Assembly: GCF_034314165.1 (NCBI RefSeq)
Contig: NZ_JAVIWK010000001.1
Location: forward strand, 4,479,001 to 4,543,000
Origin: Pseudomonas sp. Bout1
GTDB lineage: Bacteria > Pseudomonadota > Gammaproteobacteria > Pseudomonadales > Pseudomonadaceae
Reading direction: 5' to 3'
Length of the DNA stretch: 64,000 nt
The translations under genes and the position numbers were made by a program. Of the stretch, positions 38,277-46,640 are shown piece by piece; the first letter of the stretch is position 1; each line of letters begins with the position of its first letter. The notes under the pieces are model-generated. The model searched no databases, was not told the DNA's origin, and saw nothing but the letters and a program-made list of their open reading frames with translations.

Positions 38277-39643
38277 CCCTGCGCTCGACGCTGGCGTTCT
38301 CGCTGGTCGCCATGCTCGCCGTGGCCGGTGCAGGCTTTTACCTGTACGCCTCCATGCGGGCGTCAGTGCTGATGAACACCGACCATGCCGTGATGGGACG
38401 CCTGGACCACTTCCGCAAGCTGCTGCACTACGAGCTCGCCCTGGACAAGCTGCGCGACAGCCCGCAAATTTTCAAGAACATGCTCGACAGTGAAGACGAT
38501 ATCTTCATCATCGGTGAGCCCGGCCAGGAGCCCGTGATCAAGGTCAACCCACTGGGTGTTGTACTGCCGGACCTGCCCGTGATCAATCCGGACGCCGCGA
38601 TGCGTGTTGAGGACTTACGCAGCGCCATGACCGACGCCGGCGTGCCGCTGCGCGCCGCCACCGTGCAAACGACTTCCGAGGGCCGCGAGGTTCGGCTCAC
38701 CGCCGCGCACCTCATGGACAAGGAAATGGCCATGCTCAAGGACTTTCGCGAGCGCATCTACCTGGCGGTGAGCCTGGCATTTTTGGTCACCGCGGTGCTC
38801 GGCTACTTACTGTTGCGCCGCGGCCTGCGCCCGTTACGCAAAATGGCGGTACACGCGGCGAACATCACGCCTCAGCGGCTCGACAGCCGTATGAACAGCG
38901 CAGACACGCCGGTTGAATTGCAGCAACTGAGTGACGCCTACAACGCCATGCTCGACCGACTCGCCAACGGTTACCAGCGCCTTGTACAGTTTTCTGCCGA
39001 CCTGGCTCACGAAATACGCACCCCGCTTGGCTCATTGATGGGGCATTTCCAGGTTGCACTGCGCCAGCCACGCACCCTGGATGAGTACCAGGCACTGCTC
39101 GCTTCAAACCTGGAAGAACTGGAGCGTATTTCCCGCATCGTCGAGAGTATTTTATTCCTTGCACGGGCCGACGAAGCGCAGGCGCTGGTGGAGCGTCAAC
39201 CGCTGTCGCTGCATGACGAAATCCAGCGCATCTGCGACTACTTCGAAGGCCTGGCAGAGGAGCGCCAGATCACCCTGCAGGCTGTCGGCAATGGCATGGC
39301 CAACGCAGACCCATTGCTGCTGCGCCGGGCATTGAGCAACCTGGTAGCCAACGCCATTCGCTACGCAGACGAAGGCAGCAAGGTTTTGATGCGAGTGGCC
39401 GCGACCCGGTCCGGGTGGCGCATTGACGTGGAAAATCAAGGCCCGGTGCTGGCCGATGAAACCCTGCGCAAGTTGTTCGACCGCTTTTACCGAGGCGATG
39501 CGTCCCGCCACCAGAGCTCCGATTCATACGGCCTTGGCCTCGCAATCGTTGCGGCGATCATGCAACTGCATGGCGGTCAGGTAAGCGTCGAACAACCAAC
39601 GCCGGGGACCATTCGTTTTTCGTTGTGCTTCCCCGCTGACTGA
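38249..39643 (+). CDS. Heavy-metal-type sensor histidine kinase, CusS/HprS-like
   Basis: A 464-residue kinase: membrane helices at about 15-37 and 171-189 around a periplasmic domain of about 130 residues, a HAMP region, His254 in [18 protein letters not shown], and an ATPase domain with [11 protein letters not shown] and a FDRFYRGD segment. In E. coli the related HprSR (YedVW) pair senses hydrogen peroxide or hypochlorite and controls the periplasmic molybdoenzyme MsrP. The arrangement beside a molybdoenzyme here suggests a similar role, though copper sensing remains possible. There are no obvious Met/His clusters for copper in the sensor. Confidence 0.85.
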   Translation: MWPRRQPSLTLRSTLAFSLVAMLAVAGAGFYLYASMRASVLMNTDHAVMGRLDHFRKLLHYELALDKLRDSPQIFKNMLDSEDDIFIIGEPGQEPVIKVNPLGVVLPDLPVINPDAAMRVEDLRSAMTDAGVPLRAATVQTTSEGREVRLTAAHLMDKEMAMLKDFRERIYLAVSLAFLVTAVLGYLLLRRGLRPLRKMAVHAANITPQRLDSRMNSADTPVELQQLSDAYNAMLDRLANGYQRLVQFSADLAHEIRTPLGSLMGHFQVALRQPRTLDEYQALLASNLEELERISRIVESILFLARADEAQALVERQPLSLHDEIQRICDYFEGLAEERQITLQAVGNGMANADPLLLRRALSNLVANAIRYADEGSKVLMRVAATRSGWRIDVENQGPVLADETLRKLFDRFYRGDASRHQSSDSYGLGLAIVAAIMQLHGGQVSVEQPTPGTIRFSLCFPAD

Positions 39644-39672
39644 GCCGGCAACCGTCCAGGCGGCGGGTACCT

Positions 39673-40683
39673 TCATTTATTTTGCAGCAGAGGAGGCGCA
39701 GGCAAGGAGCCTTTCAAGGATTTTATGTCGGCTTGATGAAAAATCCGGTCTGGCCGCCCACCATTGCCACCATTGTCCAAATTGCGCACAAGGGTGGACC
39801 GCCTCTCGCTGAAGAGCTCACGGGCTATGGCTTGTGCCTCACGACTGAACACCTGGGTGGTTGGCCGTAGCCCGGCCGCCTCTTCAAGCGTGTGGTAGCC
39901 AACAAACTTGCCCTGGTTGTCACCGAAGGCTGCCATGAGCTCATCGAAGACGCTCGCCAGGCGGTCAAGAAGATCCTGGTCACTCGTGTTGGCATACGGG
40001 TTGATGAACTGATCGAGCGAGTCCCTGGAAATTTTACCGTCGAGTTTCCCGTCGCCTTTGTCGAACTGGGTAAATAAACCACCCTTGTCCAGAATCGCAT
40101 TGGCCAGGTTGATCTCCGCCTGCGAAGCCGGTGTACCGTCCGAATGTTTCCCGGAGGCGACTATGGCGAGGGACTTATCGGTGATAAACCCGTCTGCGTC
40201 TGCCAGTGAACTGAAACGGGCCAGCGCGTAATCGGCAAGTTGCGCGCCACTGTTGCCCGCATAGGGGTTGGGCTGCCCGGTGCCCTTGTCAGCGTTCTCA
40301 ACCCGTTGGCGCGCCAGGCCATCGCCCTGCGCCCCTACCGGCAAATCCTTCTTTTTTTCATCTGTTTTAGGGGCTTCCCACTCATACTGCGGCACCAACG
40401 TTTTATTCAACTCAGGGCGTCGCAGGATTTCAGTGGCCAACACCGTCATATTGTCGTCGGCCAACTTGCCGGTCAGTGGGCGATTGGCAATTGCGCGAAG
40501 TCGCGCCTGCGTCGGTTTCCCGGTTTCTTCGTCGGTAAAAATATCCACATTGACTTTAAATGCCGCGCTGATGTCTCGATTGTTTGCATTCTCATAGGGG
40601 TTAAACACTGGTTGAGAATTAGTGTTCTGACCGTACTGATTCGATCCGGGCATTTGGATGTGCGGCATGTTGATTGATGACAT
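39673..40683 (-). CDS. HrpK-domain type III secretion-related protein
   Basis: A 336-residue protein with a polar N-terminus (MSSINMPHIQMPGSNQYGQN) and repeated modules: NPYENANNRDISAAFKVN, NPYAGNSGAQLADYALARFS with ADADGFITDKSL, and NPYANTSDQDLLDRLASVFD. Between them lie FDKGDGKLDGKISRDSL and LDNGGNGGRPDRIF, again EF-hand-like. The NPY-x4-D-x-L unit is shared with the pseudogene at 28.5-29.4 kb. Related to HrpK of P. syringae. The ATG at 40683 has GGAG 11 bases before it; a longer in-frame start would read through the promoter. hrp box 3 lies 105 bp upstream, so it is a separate unit of the same regulon. Confidence 0.77.
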   Translation of the reverse strand: MSSINMPHIQMPGSNQYGQNTNSQPVFNPYENANNRDISAAFKVNVDIFTDEETGKPTQARLRAIANRPLTGKLADDNMTVLATEILRRPELNKTLVPQYEWEAPKTDEKKKDLPVGAQGDGLARQRVENADKGTGQPNPYAGNSGAQLADYALARFSSLADADGFITDKSLAIVASGKHSDGTPASQAEINLANAILDKGGLFTQFDKGDGKLDGKISRDSLDQFINPYANTSDQDLLDRLASVFDELMAAFGDNQGKFVGYHTLEEAAGLRPTTQVFSREAQAIARELFSERRSTLVRNLDNGGNGGRPDRIFHQADIKSLKGSLPAPPLLQNK

Positions 40684-40787
40684 TGAGACTGACTCTCCAA
40701 TAGGTTGGGTTTTGTAATTCCCTCTGGGGCCGAGGTGCATCGCCCCCCTGACAGGCCACCTTGCCAAGCAGGAAGATGGTCCGCTGT

Positions 40788-40816
40788 TCTGTGGTAATCC
40801 GCGCAAAAACAGTTCC
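40788..40816 (-). promoter_or_regulatory. hrp box 3
   Basis: Minus strand GGAACT-N16-CCACAGA, fitting GGAAC(C/T)-N15/16-CCACNNA, 105 bp upstream of the HrpK-domain gene. Confidence 0.8.
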
Positions 40817-40864
40817 AAAGCCGCAGCTTCCCGGAGGGAAAAAGCCCATCACGCCGTAAGAAAG

Positions 40865-42220
40865 TCACACCAACCGTTTGATCTGCTTGTGCCTCCACAC
40901 CAATCGGTAATACGCCGTCTGCAACCCCAACATCGCCAGGTAGGTCACCGGAAACGCCATCCACACCCCTTCCAGCCCAAACCGCGCATTGAGCAGGTAC
41001 GCCACCGGCAGTTCCACCCCCAATACGCAAACGATCGAAATCCCCACCGGCACCAGCACCACGCCGCTGGCGCGCATGATCCCGCCCACCACCGCCTGGA
41101 AGCCAAACACCAGAATGCTCCAGAGCATGATATGCAGCAGGTGCTCGGCCTTGAACCGTGCATCCTCGTCGGTGATAAACAACCCCAGCAGCCAGTGCGA
41201 CAACCCATACCCCAGCACAATCAACCCGCCTGTCAGGCACAGGTTGATCAGCAACCCGGTGCGCAGGATCGGCCCGATCCGTTCCAGCCGCCCGGCCCCG
41301 ATTGCCTGCGCCCCCAGGATCGATGCGGTAATGGCAATCGACAGCGCCGGAAACTGCACATAGTTGACGATCTGCGTCACCGCCCCATACGCCGCAGTTG
41401 CCTGGGAACCGTGGCTGTTGACCAGCGCCAGGATCACCAACTCCGACAGCGACAGCACCACCATCTGCAACCCGGTCGGCAATCCAATACGCAGCACCTT
41501 GCCCAGGATCACCCGGTCCAGCCGCAGCGCCGCCAGTAACTCGCGATCCGGCGCCATCACGTGGTTTTTATGGCGCAGGCGCAGCACCAGGAAGGTCATT
41601 GCCAGGGTATTACCCACCAGCCCCGCAAGCACCGCGCTCTGGATGCCCATCGGCGGCAAGCCCAGCCAGCCCTTGATCAGCGCCGGGGTCAGCACCAGCC
41701 CCACCGTGGTCGAGACCACCAGCGCCAACAACGGCGACACCGTGTCGCTCACGCCCCGCAGCAGTTGGGTGAACAGGATGAACACCAGCAGCAGCGGCAT
41801 GATCAACATCATCATCTGCGCGTAGCCTACTGCGTCATCCAGCACGTCCACCGGCGTGCCCAGGGCCTGCATCGCCGGGCGCGCAAACACGCTGCCCAAC
41901 ACGGCCGCGATCACTCCGATCAAGGCACCGAGGGTCAGGGTGGCGCCGGTGATCGACTTGACCATCGAGGTTTCCTGCGCGCCCCATGCCTGGCCGATCA
42001 ACACCGAGGCGCCCGCCCCCAGGCCGATCACCAGGGCGATGAAGAAAAACACGATGGGGAACATCCCGGACACCGCCGCCAAGGCCTGGGTGCCAAGCAT
42101 TTGCCCGACGTAGATCCCGTTCAGCGTGCCGGAAAAACTCTGGAGGAAATTGGATAGCACCATGGGTGCCAGAAAGATCAGGTAGATCTGCCATAACGGT
42201 CGCTGCTGGGTGACTTCCAT
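40865..42220 (-). CDS. MATE-family efflux transporter
   Basis: A 451-residue protein with 12 hydrophobic segments in two similar halves: the first opens with LAPMVLSNFLQSFSGTLNGI and YVGQMLGTQALAAVSG, the second with IGLPTGLQMVVLSLSE. MATE proteins export cationic drugs or metabolites in exchange for Na+ or H+. The C-terminus ends KQIKRLV. It follows the DUF2239 gene by 22 bp and may share its transcript. Substrate unknown. Confidence 0.9.
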   Translation of the reverse strand: MEVTQQRPLWQIYLIFLAPMVLSNFLQSFSGTLNGIYVGQMLGTQALAAVSGMFPIVFFFIALVIGLGAGASVLIGQAWGAQETSMVKSITGATLTLGALIGVIAAVLGSVFARPAMQALGTPVDVLDDAVGYAQMMMLIMPLLLVFILFTQLLRGVSDTVSPLLALVVSTTVGLVLTPALIKGWLGLPPMGIQSAVLAGLVGNTLAMTFLVLRLRHKNHVMAPDRELLAALRLDRVILGKVLRIGLPTGLQMVVLSLSELVILALVNSHGSQATAAYGAVTQIVNYVQFPALSIAITASILGAQAIGAGRLERIGPILRTGLLINLCLTGGLIVLGYGLSHWLLGLFITDEDARFKAEHLLHIMLWSILVFGFQAVVGGIMRASGVVLVPVGISIVCVLGVELPVAYLLNARFGLEGVWMAFPVTYLAMLGLQTAYYRLVWRHKQIKRLV

Positions 42221-42242
42221 GAAGGTTCGAATCTCAATGCAA

Positions 42243-42809
42243 TCAGGTAGGGAAAGCGTTGCGTGACAACCAGGCCAGGTACAACTTCACATCCACCGGC
42301 CAGTGCGCAATCTTGTTGGAAAATTCAGCGCCGTCCTCGGCAAACAACGCCCGTGAGGCTTCTTCAAAACCTGGCAGGTCGCCGCCGATGGCGCTCATGA
42401 AACGATAGCTGGATTCTTTGGCCTGGCGGCGCTCATCGTGCTCGGCATGGGCGTTGCGCGCGTCATCCACCAGCCGGCGCAAGGCCGCCGAGGCGCCGCC
42501 GCGCTGTTGCCCAAGCCACTCCCAATGCCGTGGCAGCAGGGTGACTTCACGGGCGACGACGCCCAGCTTGGGTCGCCCTACAGCCGGTGACGCCGGCACC
42601 TGCGCCTGCGCCACCATTGGCTGTTCGGGCGCATAACCGGCGGGCCACGGATGGTCGACTTGAACACCGCTGGCGTCATCGAACACCAACAGGCTGCCCG
42701 CCGACAGTTCGAGGCTGGCCAGGTGTGCGGCGACGTCAGAATAGAAACCGGCAGCCACGCGTTGGTGGCCAAGGAAGGCAGTGCAGCAGGGAAAATGGGG
42801 CGAGCTCAT
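42243..42809 (-). CDS. DUF2239 family protein
   Basis: A 188-residue cytoplasmic protein of the uncharacterised DUF2239 family, recognised by TAFLGHQRVAAGFYSDVAAH, FDDASGVQVD and LPRHWEWLGQQRGGASAALR. Its function is unknown. The ATG at 42809 has no Shine-Dalgarno sequence; instead two TACCCGGG direct repeats lie immediately upstream, so it may be leaderless or tightly repressed. It sits between the AAA ATPase and MATE genes. Confidence 0.8.
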   Translation of the reverse strand: MSSPHFPCCTAFLGHQRVAAGFYSDVAAHLASLELSAGSLLVFDDASGVQVDHPWPAGYAPEQPMVAQAQVPASPAVGRPKLGVVAREVTLLPRHWEWLGQQRGGASAALRRLVDDARNAHAEHDERRQAKESSYRFMSAIGGDLPGFEEASRALFAEDGAEFSNKIAHWPVDVKLYLAWLSRNAFPT

Positions 42810-42814
42810 GTTTT

Positions 42815-42847
42815 TACCCGGGCGTTATTGTTCTACCCGGGTGATAT
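42815..42847 (-). promoter_or_regulatory. Tandem TACCCGGG repeats before the DUF2239 gene
   Basis: TACCCGGGCGTTAT (42815-42828) and TACCCGGGTGATAT (42834-42847) are direct repeats 19 bp apart, each with an ACCCGGG(T) near-palindrome, beginning 5 bp before the start codon. The two-helical-turn spacing suggests a tandem operator. No binding protein can be named. Confidence 0.5.
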
Positions 42848-42858
42848 TAGCCTTAATC

Positions 42859-43815
42859 TCATAGGTTGCAAGCCGCAAGTCGTGAAACGAGCACACGGTC
42901 ACCCCCGGCTGTCGCAGCCATGCTGCGCACGCCCGGGTCACGCAACAGGCATTCGGCAATCGCCGGTTCAAGCTCCACCCGCAATCGCCGGCCCAGGGCG
43001 CGTGCGCCAAACCGTACGTCATGGTCGCGACACAGCCAGGCCCGTGCCGACTCATCCAGCACCAACGAGCGCTGCTGCACCGCAAGGCGTTGATTGAGCT
43101 TGCCCAGTTCCACCTCCAGCAACGCTTCGAGCCACGGATGATCGATGGGCTCGAACATCAGGATGCGGTCGATGCGATTGAGAAACTCCGGCTCGAAATG
43201 GCTGTGCAGGGCGTCCTCCAACACCCTCGCCTCACCACGGCCCCACCAGCGCAACGGGGCAAACCGCTGCCGATGCCGACGCGCTTGCTGCGCGCCGATA
43301 TTGCTGGTCATGAAGATCAGGCTGTTGCGAAAGTCCAGCGTGCGAGCGCCGCCCGCCAACGTCAGCTGGCCGTTTTCCAGAATGCCCAACAGGCTGCGGA
43401 CCACCTCCTGGCTGGCCTTTTCCAACTCGTCGAACAACACGATGCCGGGGCGGCTGTAGCTGCCCTGGATCAGTTCGCTGTTGAACAGGCTGATGCCCTC
43501 CTTGCTGCCGACATAACCCGGCGGCGCTCCGGTGAGGGCGGCGGCGTAATGTTCCTGGGCCAGGGTATGCATGTCGATACGGCAAAAACCATCAGTACGC
43601 CCGTGCAAAGCCAGGGCCAGCAGGCGCACGATTTCCGTCTTGCCGACCCCGGTAGGCCCCATGAACAGGTTGACGCTCAACGGCCGCTCGCGCTCACCGA
43701 TGTCGGCCTTGACCACGTTGAGCAACCCTTCCACCTGGGCCAGAGCGGCCTCCTGGCCGATGATACGGCTGCGCAGCAAGGCCATGACCTGAGCCGGTTC
43801 AAAGGTAAACCGCAT
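42859..43815 (-). CDS. AAA+ ATPase of the ClpA/B type, AmiB-like
   Basis: A 318-residue single-ring AAA_2 ATPase with Walker A GPTGVGKTE, Walker B IVLFDELEKA, sensor-1 FMTSN and a C-terminal ClpB-like small domain (FLNRIDRILMFEPI, DVRFGARALGRRL). It resembles one ATPase module of ClpB without N-terminal or middle domains. In P. aeruginosa amiB, a ClpA/B relative, follows amiE in the amidase operon; here it follows amiE by 3 bp. Its job is probably chaperone-like toward the amidase or transporter, which remains an inference. Confidence 0.8.
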   Translation of the reverse strand: MRFTFEPAQVMALLRSRIIGQEAALAQVEGLLNVVKADIGERERPLSVNLFMGPTGVGKTEIVRLLALALHGRTDGFCRIDMHTLAQEHYAAALTGAPPGYVGSKEGISLFNSELIQGSYSRPGIVLFDELEKASQEVVRSLLGILENGQLTLAGGARTLDFRNSLIFMTSNIGAQQARRHRQRFAPLRWWGRGEARVLEDALHSHFEPEFLNRIDRILMFEPIDHPWLEALLEVELGKLNQRLAVQQRSLVLDESARAWLCRDHDVRFGARALGRRLRVELEPAIAECLLRDPGVRSMAATAGGDRVLVSRLAACNL

Positions 43816-43818
43816 GCC

Positions 43819-44862
43819 TTAACCCGCCGTTTTTTGTTTACCACCATGGGGCAATTGCCCCACCGGGCATTCGGCAACACCGACGGTATTGCGGGTGAAT
43901 GCTTCGACATTCTCCTGGGCCTTTTGCGCATCCAGCACCCAGGTGCGATAGAACTCGAACGGGCAGTCCGCCACGCCCTTGTCGCCGTCGCCCGAGGCAT
44001 GCATGCCGGTGTAGCCACGGTGTAGCAGTTTGAACAGATGGTTCTGTGACTGGTCGTTGGCCCGCGCATCGCGGATCTGCGAGACCGACAGCTGGGCGTA
44101 TTGAATACCCATTTCTTCCTCGCCACATTCGCCCAGGGTACGGCCATCAAAACCGATGATCGCCGAATGCCCGAAGTACGAATACACCCCATCGAACCCC
44201 GCCGCGTTCGCCACCGCCACGTAGCAGTTATTGGCCCAGGCCATGCTCTTGGACATCTGCACCTGCTGCTCCTTGGCCGGGTACATATAGCCCTGGCAGC
44301 GCACGATCAGCTCGGCGCCTTTCATCGCGCAATCGCGCCAGATCTCCGGGTAGTTGCCGTCGTCGCAGATGATCAGGCTGATCTTCATGCCCTTGGGCCC
44401 GTCGCACACGTAGGTGCGATCGCCCGGGTACCAACCCTCGATCGGGCACCACGGAATGCACTTGCGGTAACGCTGCACGATCTCGCCGAGGTTGTTGATC
44501 AGCACCAAAGTGTTATACGGCGCCTTGTGCGGATGTTCTTCGTGCCGCTCGCCGGTCAGGGAGAACACGCCCCAGGTGTTGGCCTGGCGACAGGCCGCCG
44601 AGAAAATCGCGGTCTCCTCGCCGGGGATGCTCGCGGCGGTGGCCATCATCTCATCGTGGTCGTACATGATGCCCATGGTGCTGTATTCGGGGAACACCAC
44701 CAGGTCCATGCCGGGCAAACCCTGCTTCATGCCGACGATGATCTCGGCAATCTTCTTCGCGTTATCGATGACCTCGGCCTTGCTGTGCAGGCGCGGCATC
44801 TTGTAGTTCACGACAGCAACGCCGACCGTGTCCGGGCTGCTGGATATGTCGCCATGGCGCAT
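43819..44862 (-). CDS. amiE: Aliphatic amidase
   Basis: A 347-residue nitrilase-superfamily enzyme almost identical in layout to P. aeruginosa AmiE. The catalytic triad is Glu59 ([10 protein letters not shown]), Lys134 ([17 protein letters not shown]) and Cys166 ([11 protein letters not shown]). It hydrolyses short aliphatic amides such as acetamide and propionamide to ammonia and the acid in the cytoplasm. GAGGAG precedes the ATG by 7 bases. It follows fmdB by 15 bp and leads directly into the AAA ATPase gene, at the 3' end of the amide island. Confidence 0.95.
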   Translation of the reverse strand: MRHGDISSSPDTVGVAVVNYKMPRLHSKAEVIDNAKKIAEIIVGMKQGLPGMDLVVFPEYSTMGIMYDHDEMMATAASIPGEETAIFSAACRQANTWGVFSLTGERHEEHPHKAPYNTLVLINNLGEIVQRYRKCIPWCPIEGWYPGDRTYVCDGPKGMKISLIICDDGNYPEIWRDCAMKGAELIVRCQGYMYPAKEQQVQMSKSMAWANNCYVAVANAAGFDGVYSYFGHSAIIGFDGRTLGECGEEEMGIQYAQLSVSQIRDARANDQSQNHLFKLLHRGYTGMHASGDGDKGVADCPFEFYRTWVLDAQKAQENVEAFTRNTVGVAECPVGQLPHGGKQKTAG

Positions 44863-44877
44863 TGCAAATCTCCTCGG

Positions 44878-45225
44878 TCAGTGACTGATCATCCAGGGCC
44901 GCGGCCCGGTTTTGGTCTTCAGGCCCAACGGGTTGGCCTTGCTCGGCACCACCGGCTTGCTGGTGCCGCAGCAACTGCAACCCGCCGGGTGCTTGCGCGA
45001 CTCCTTGTACTCACCGACGGTTTGCGGCGCATGGGCGCTGCGTTCGTTGCCGGCGATTGCCTTGCGCTGGTTGGCCGACAAGCTGGTCAGCGCCGGTGCC
45101 GACAACTGCAACGGCCCGCCCGGGCTGTCGCAGTACGGGCACTGGCTGGGCGCGTGACGCTGGGCCATGGGCCGCAGCATCGTGAAGGTACCGCAGGACT
45201 CACACGCATATTCGTAGGTCGGCAT
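44878..45225 (-). CDS. fmdB: FmdB-type zinc-ribbon protein
   Basis: A 115-residue protein with an N-terminal zinc ribbon: YEYACESCG ... CPYCDSPGG gives two CxxC knuckles, and a further CSCC lies in the C-terminal part (HPAGCSCCGTSKP). FmdB is the putative regulatory or accessory protein of formamidase in Methylophilus. The ATG at 45225 starts the family sequence MPTYEYAC and lies 2 bp after the fmdA stop codon. Confidence 0.87.
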   Translation of the reverse strand: MPTYEYACESCGTFTMLRPMAQRHAPSQCPYCDSPGGPLQLSAPALTSLSANQRKAIAGNERSAHAPQTVGEYKESRKHPAGCSCCGTSKPVVPSKANPLGLKTKTGPRPWMISH

Positions 45226-45227
45226 GG

Positions 45228-46457
45228 CTACAGGTCCGGGGCAATGGGCAGGTCGATGCTGCCGTCGAGGAACTTGGTGGGACCGTTGGCGTTGGGGTTG
45301 ATATCGAACTCGAAGATTTCCGTCGGCAACCACAACGTCGCGCACGCGTTGGGAATATCCACCACGCCGCTGATATGCCCCTGCACCGGCGCCGAGCCGA
45401 GCAACGCATAACCCTGGGCCGGCGAGTAGCCGAACTTGGTCAGGTAGTTGATTGCATTGAGGCAGGCCTGGCGGTAAGCAACGTTGACGTCCAGGTAGTG
45501 CTGCTGGCCCTGTTCGTCGACGGAGATGCCTTCGAAGATCAGGTAGTTTTTGTAATTCGGGGTGATCGGGCTGGGCTTGAACACCGGGTTCTTGATCCCG
45601 TACTTGGCCATACCGCCCTTGATCAGCTCGACCTTCATGTGCACCCAGCCGGCCATTTCGATGGCGCCGCAGAAGGTGATTTCGCCGTCGCCCTGGCTGA
45701 AGTGCAAGTCACCCACTGACAGGCCGGCGCCGTTGACGTACACCGGGAAGTAGATCTTCGAACCGCGGGACAAGTCCTTGATATCGCAGTTACCGCCATG
45801 CTCACGCGGCGGCACGGTGCGGGCACCAGTGGCGGCCGCGTCGTCCCGCGCCGAACCCTTTAGTTTGCCCATGTGTGCGGTGGCGGCCAGCGGGGCGTTG
45901 GCCAGGGGCGGCACGCGGGTCGGGTTGGTGTCGATCAGTTCCTGCTCGCGGCGGTTCCAGTCGGCGAGCATCACCGGGTCGGGCAGGCAACCGATCAGCC
46001 CGGGGTGGATCAGGCCGGCGAAGTTGACGCCCGGGATGTGCCGGGAACTGGTGAACATGCCCTTGAAATCCCAGATGGCTTTTTGCGCGCTGGGGAAATG
46101 GTCGGTGAGGAAACCGCCACCGTTCTGGCGCGAGAAGAAACCGTTGAAGCCCCATTGGGACTCGGCCTTGGCGCCGATGTCGAGCAAGTCGACCACCAGC
46201 AGGTCGCCGGGCTCGGCGCCGTGTACGCCCACCGGGCCGGAGAGGTAGTGCACGGTGGAGAGGTCGACGTCGCGCACGTCGCTGGCGTCGTCATTGTTCT
46301 TGATGGCGCCGGCGGTCCAGTCATAGGTTTCGAGGATGAAGTCATCGCCGGGTTTGACCCAGCACGCCATCGGGATATCCGGGTGCCAACGGTTGTGGAT
46401 CTGCTCGTTTTCGGTGACGGGTTGGTTGAGGTCGACTTTGATCAGCGTATCGGTCAT
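45228..46457 (-). CDS. fmdA: Formamidase (acetamidase/formamidase family)
   Basis: A 409-residue cytoplasmic enzyme of the acetamidase/formamidase family, like Methylophilus FmdA in length and in segments such as HNRWHPDIP, PGDLLVVDLLDIG, REHGGNCDIKDLSRGSKIYF and HFSQGDGEITFCGAIEM. It converts formamide to formate and ammonia. GGAG precedes the ATG at 46457; the longer open frame upstream runs through the hairpin and operator and is not coding. It starts a second transcriptional segment: the 183-bp gap after urtE carries the same palindrome as the urtA promoter. Confidence 0.93.
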   Translation of the reverse strand: MTDTLIKVDLNQPVTENEQIHNRWHPDIPMACWVKPGDDFILETYDWTAGAIKNNDDASDVRDVDLSTVHYLSGPVGVHGAEPGDLLVVDLLDIGAKAESQWGFNGFFSRQNGGGFLTDHFPSAQKAIWDFKGMFTSSRHIPGVNFAGLIHPGLIGCLPDPVMLADWNRREQELIDTNPTRVPPLANAPLAATAHMGKLKGSARDDAAATGARTVPPREHGGNCDIKDLSRGSKIYFPVYVNGAGLSVGDLHFSQGDGEITFCGAIEMAGWVHMKVELIKGGMAKYGIKNPVFKPSPITPNYKNYLIFEGISVDEQGQQHYLDVNVAYRQACLNAINYLTKFGYSPAQGYALLGSAPVQGHISGVVDIPNACATLWLPTEIFEFDINPNANGPTKFLDGSIDLPIAPDL

Positions 46458-46524
46458 CTGCGTGCTCCCGAGGGATGGCGTGGGCGTTGGGGCCAGTCTC
46501 CGGGGAATAGGGTGAAACGGGGAA

Positions 46525-46540
46525 TACGTTGGATGACGTA
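46525..46540 (-). promoter_or_regulatory. TACGT-type operator upstream of fmdA
   Basis: TACGTTGGATGACGTA shares TACGT-N6-(ACGTA) with the site upstream of urtA (51618-51633), differing only in the centre. It begins 68 bp upstream of the fmdA ATG. Candidate target of the LuxR-type regulator at 55230-55928. Confidence 0.65.
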
Positions 46541-46556
46541 TCTGGGGTTGATTGGG

Positions 46557-46633
46557 GGGTATCTCCGTTATTTGGGTAACGCCCGCCCAGGGTTCCAATT
46601 TCAGCCATCACCCAAATAACGGATATGTACCCC
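46557..46633. repeat. Inverted repeat between urtE and fmdA
   Basis: CCGTTATTTGGGT (46565-46577) and ACCCAAATAACGG (46610-46622) are exact inverted 13-mers around a 32-base loop, extended by GGGGTA/TACCCC outside. There is no T run, so it looks like an mRNA processing or stabilising hairpin or a second protein site rather than a simple terminator. Confidence 0.65.
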
Positions 46634-46640
46634 AAAAAAA

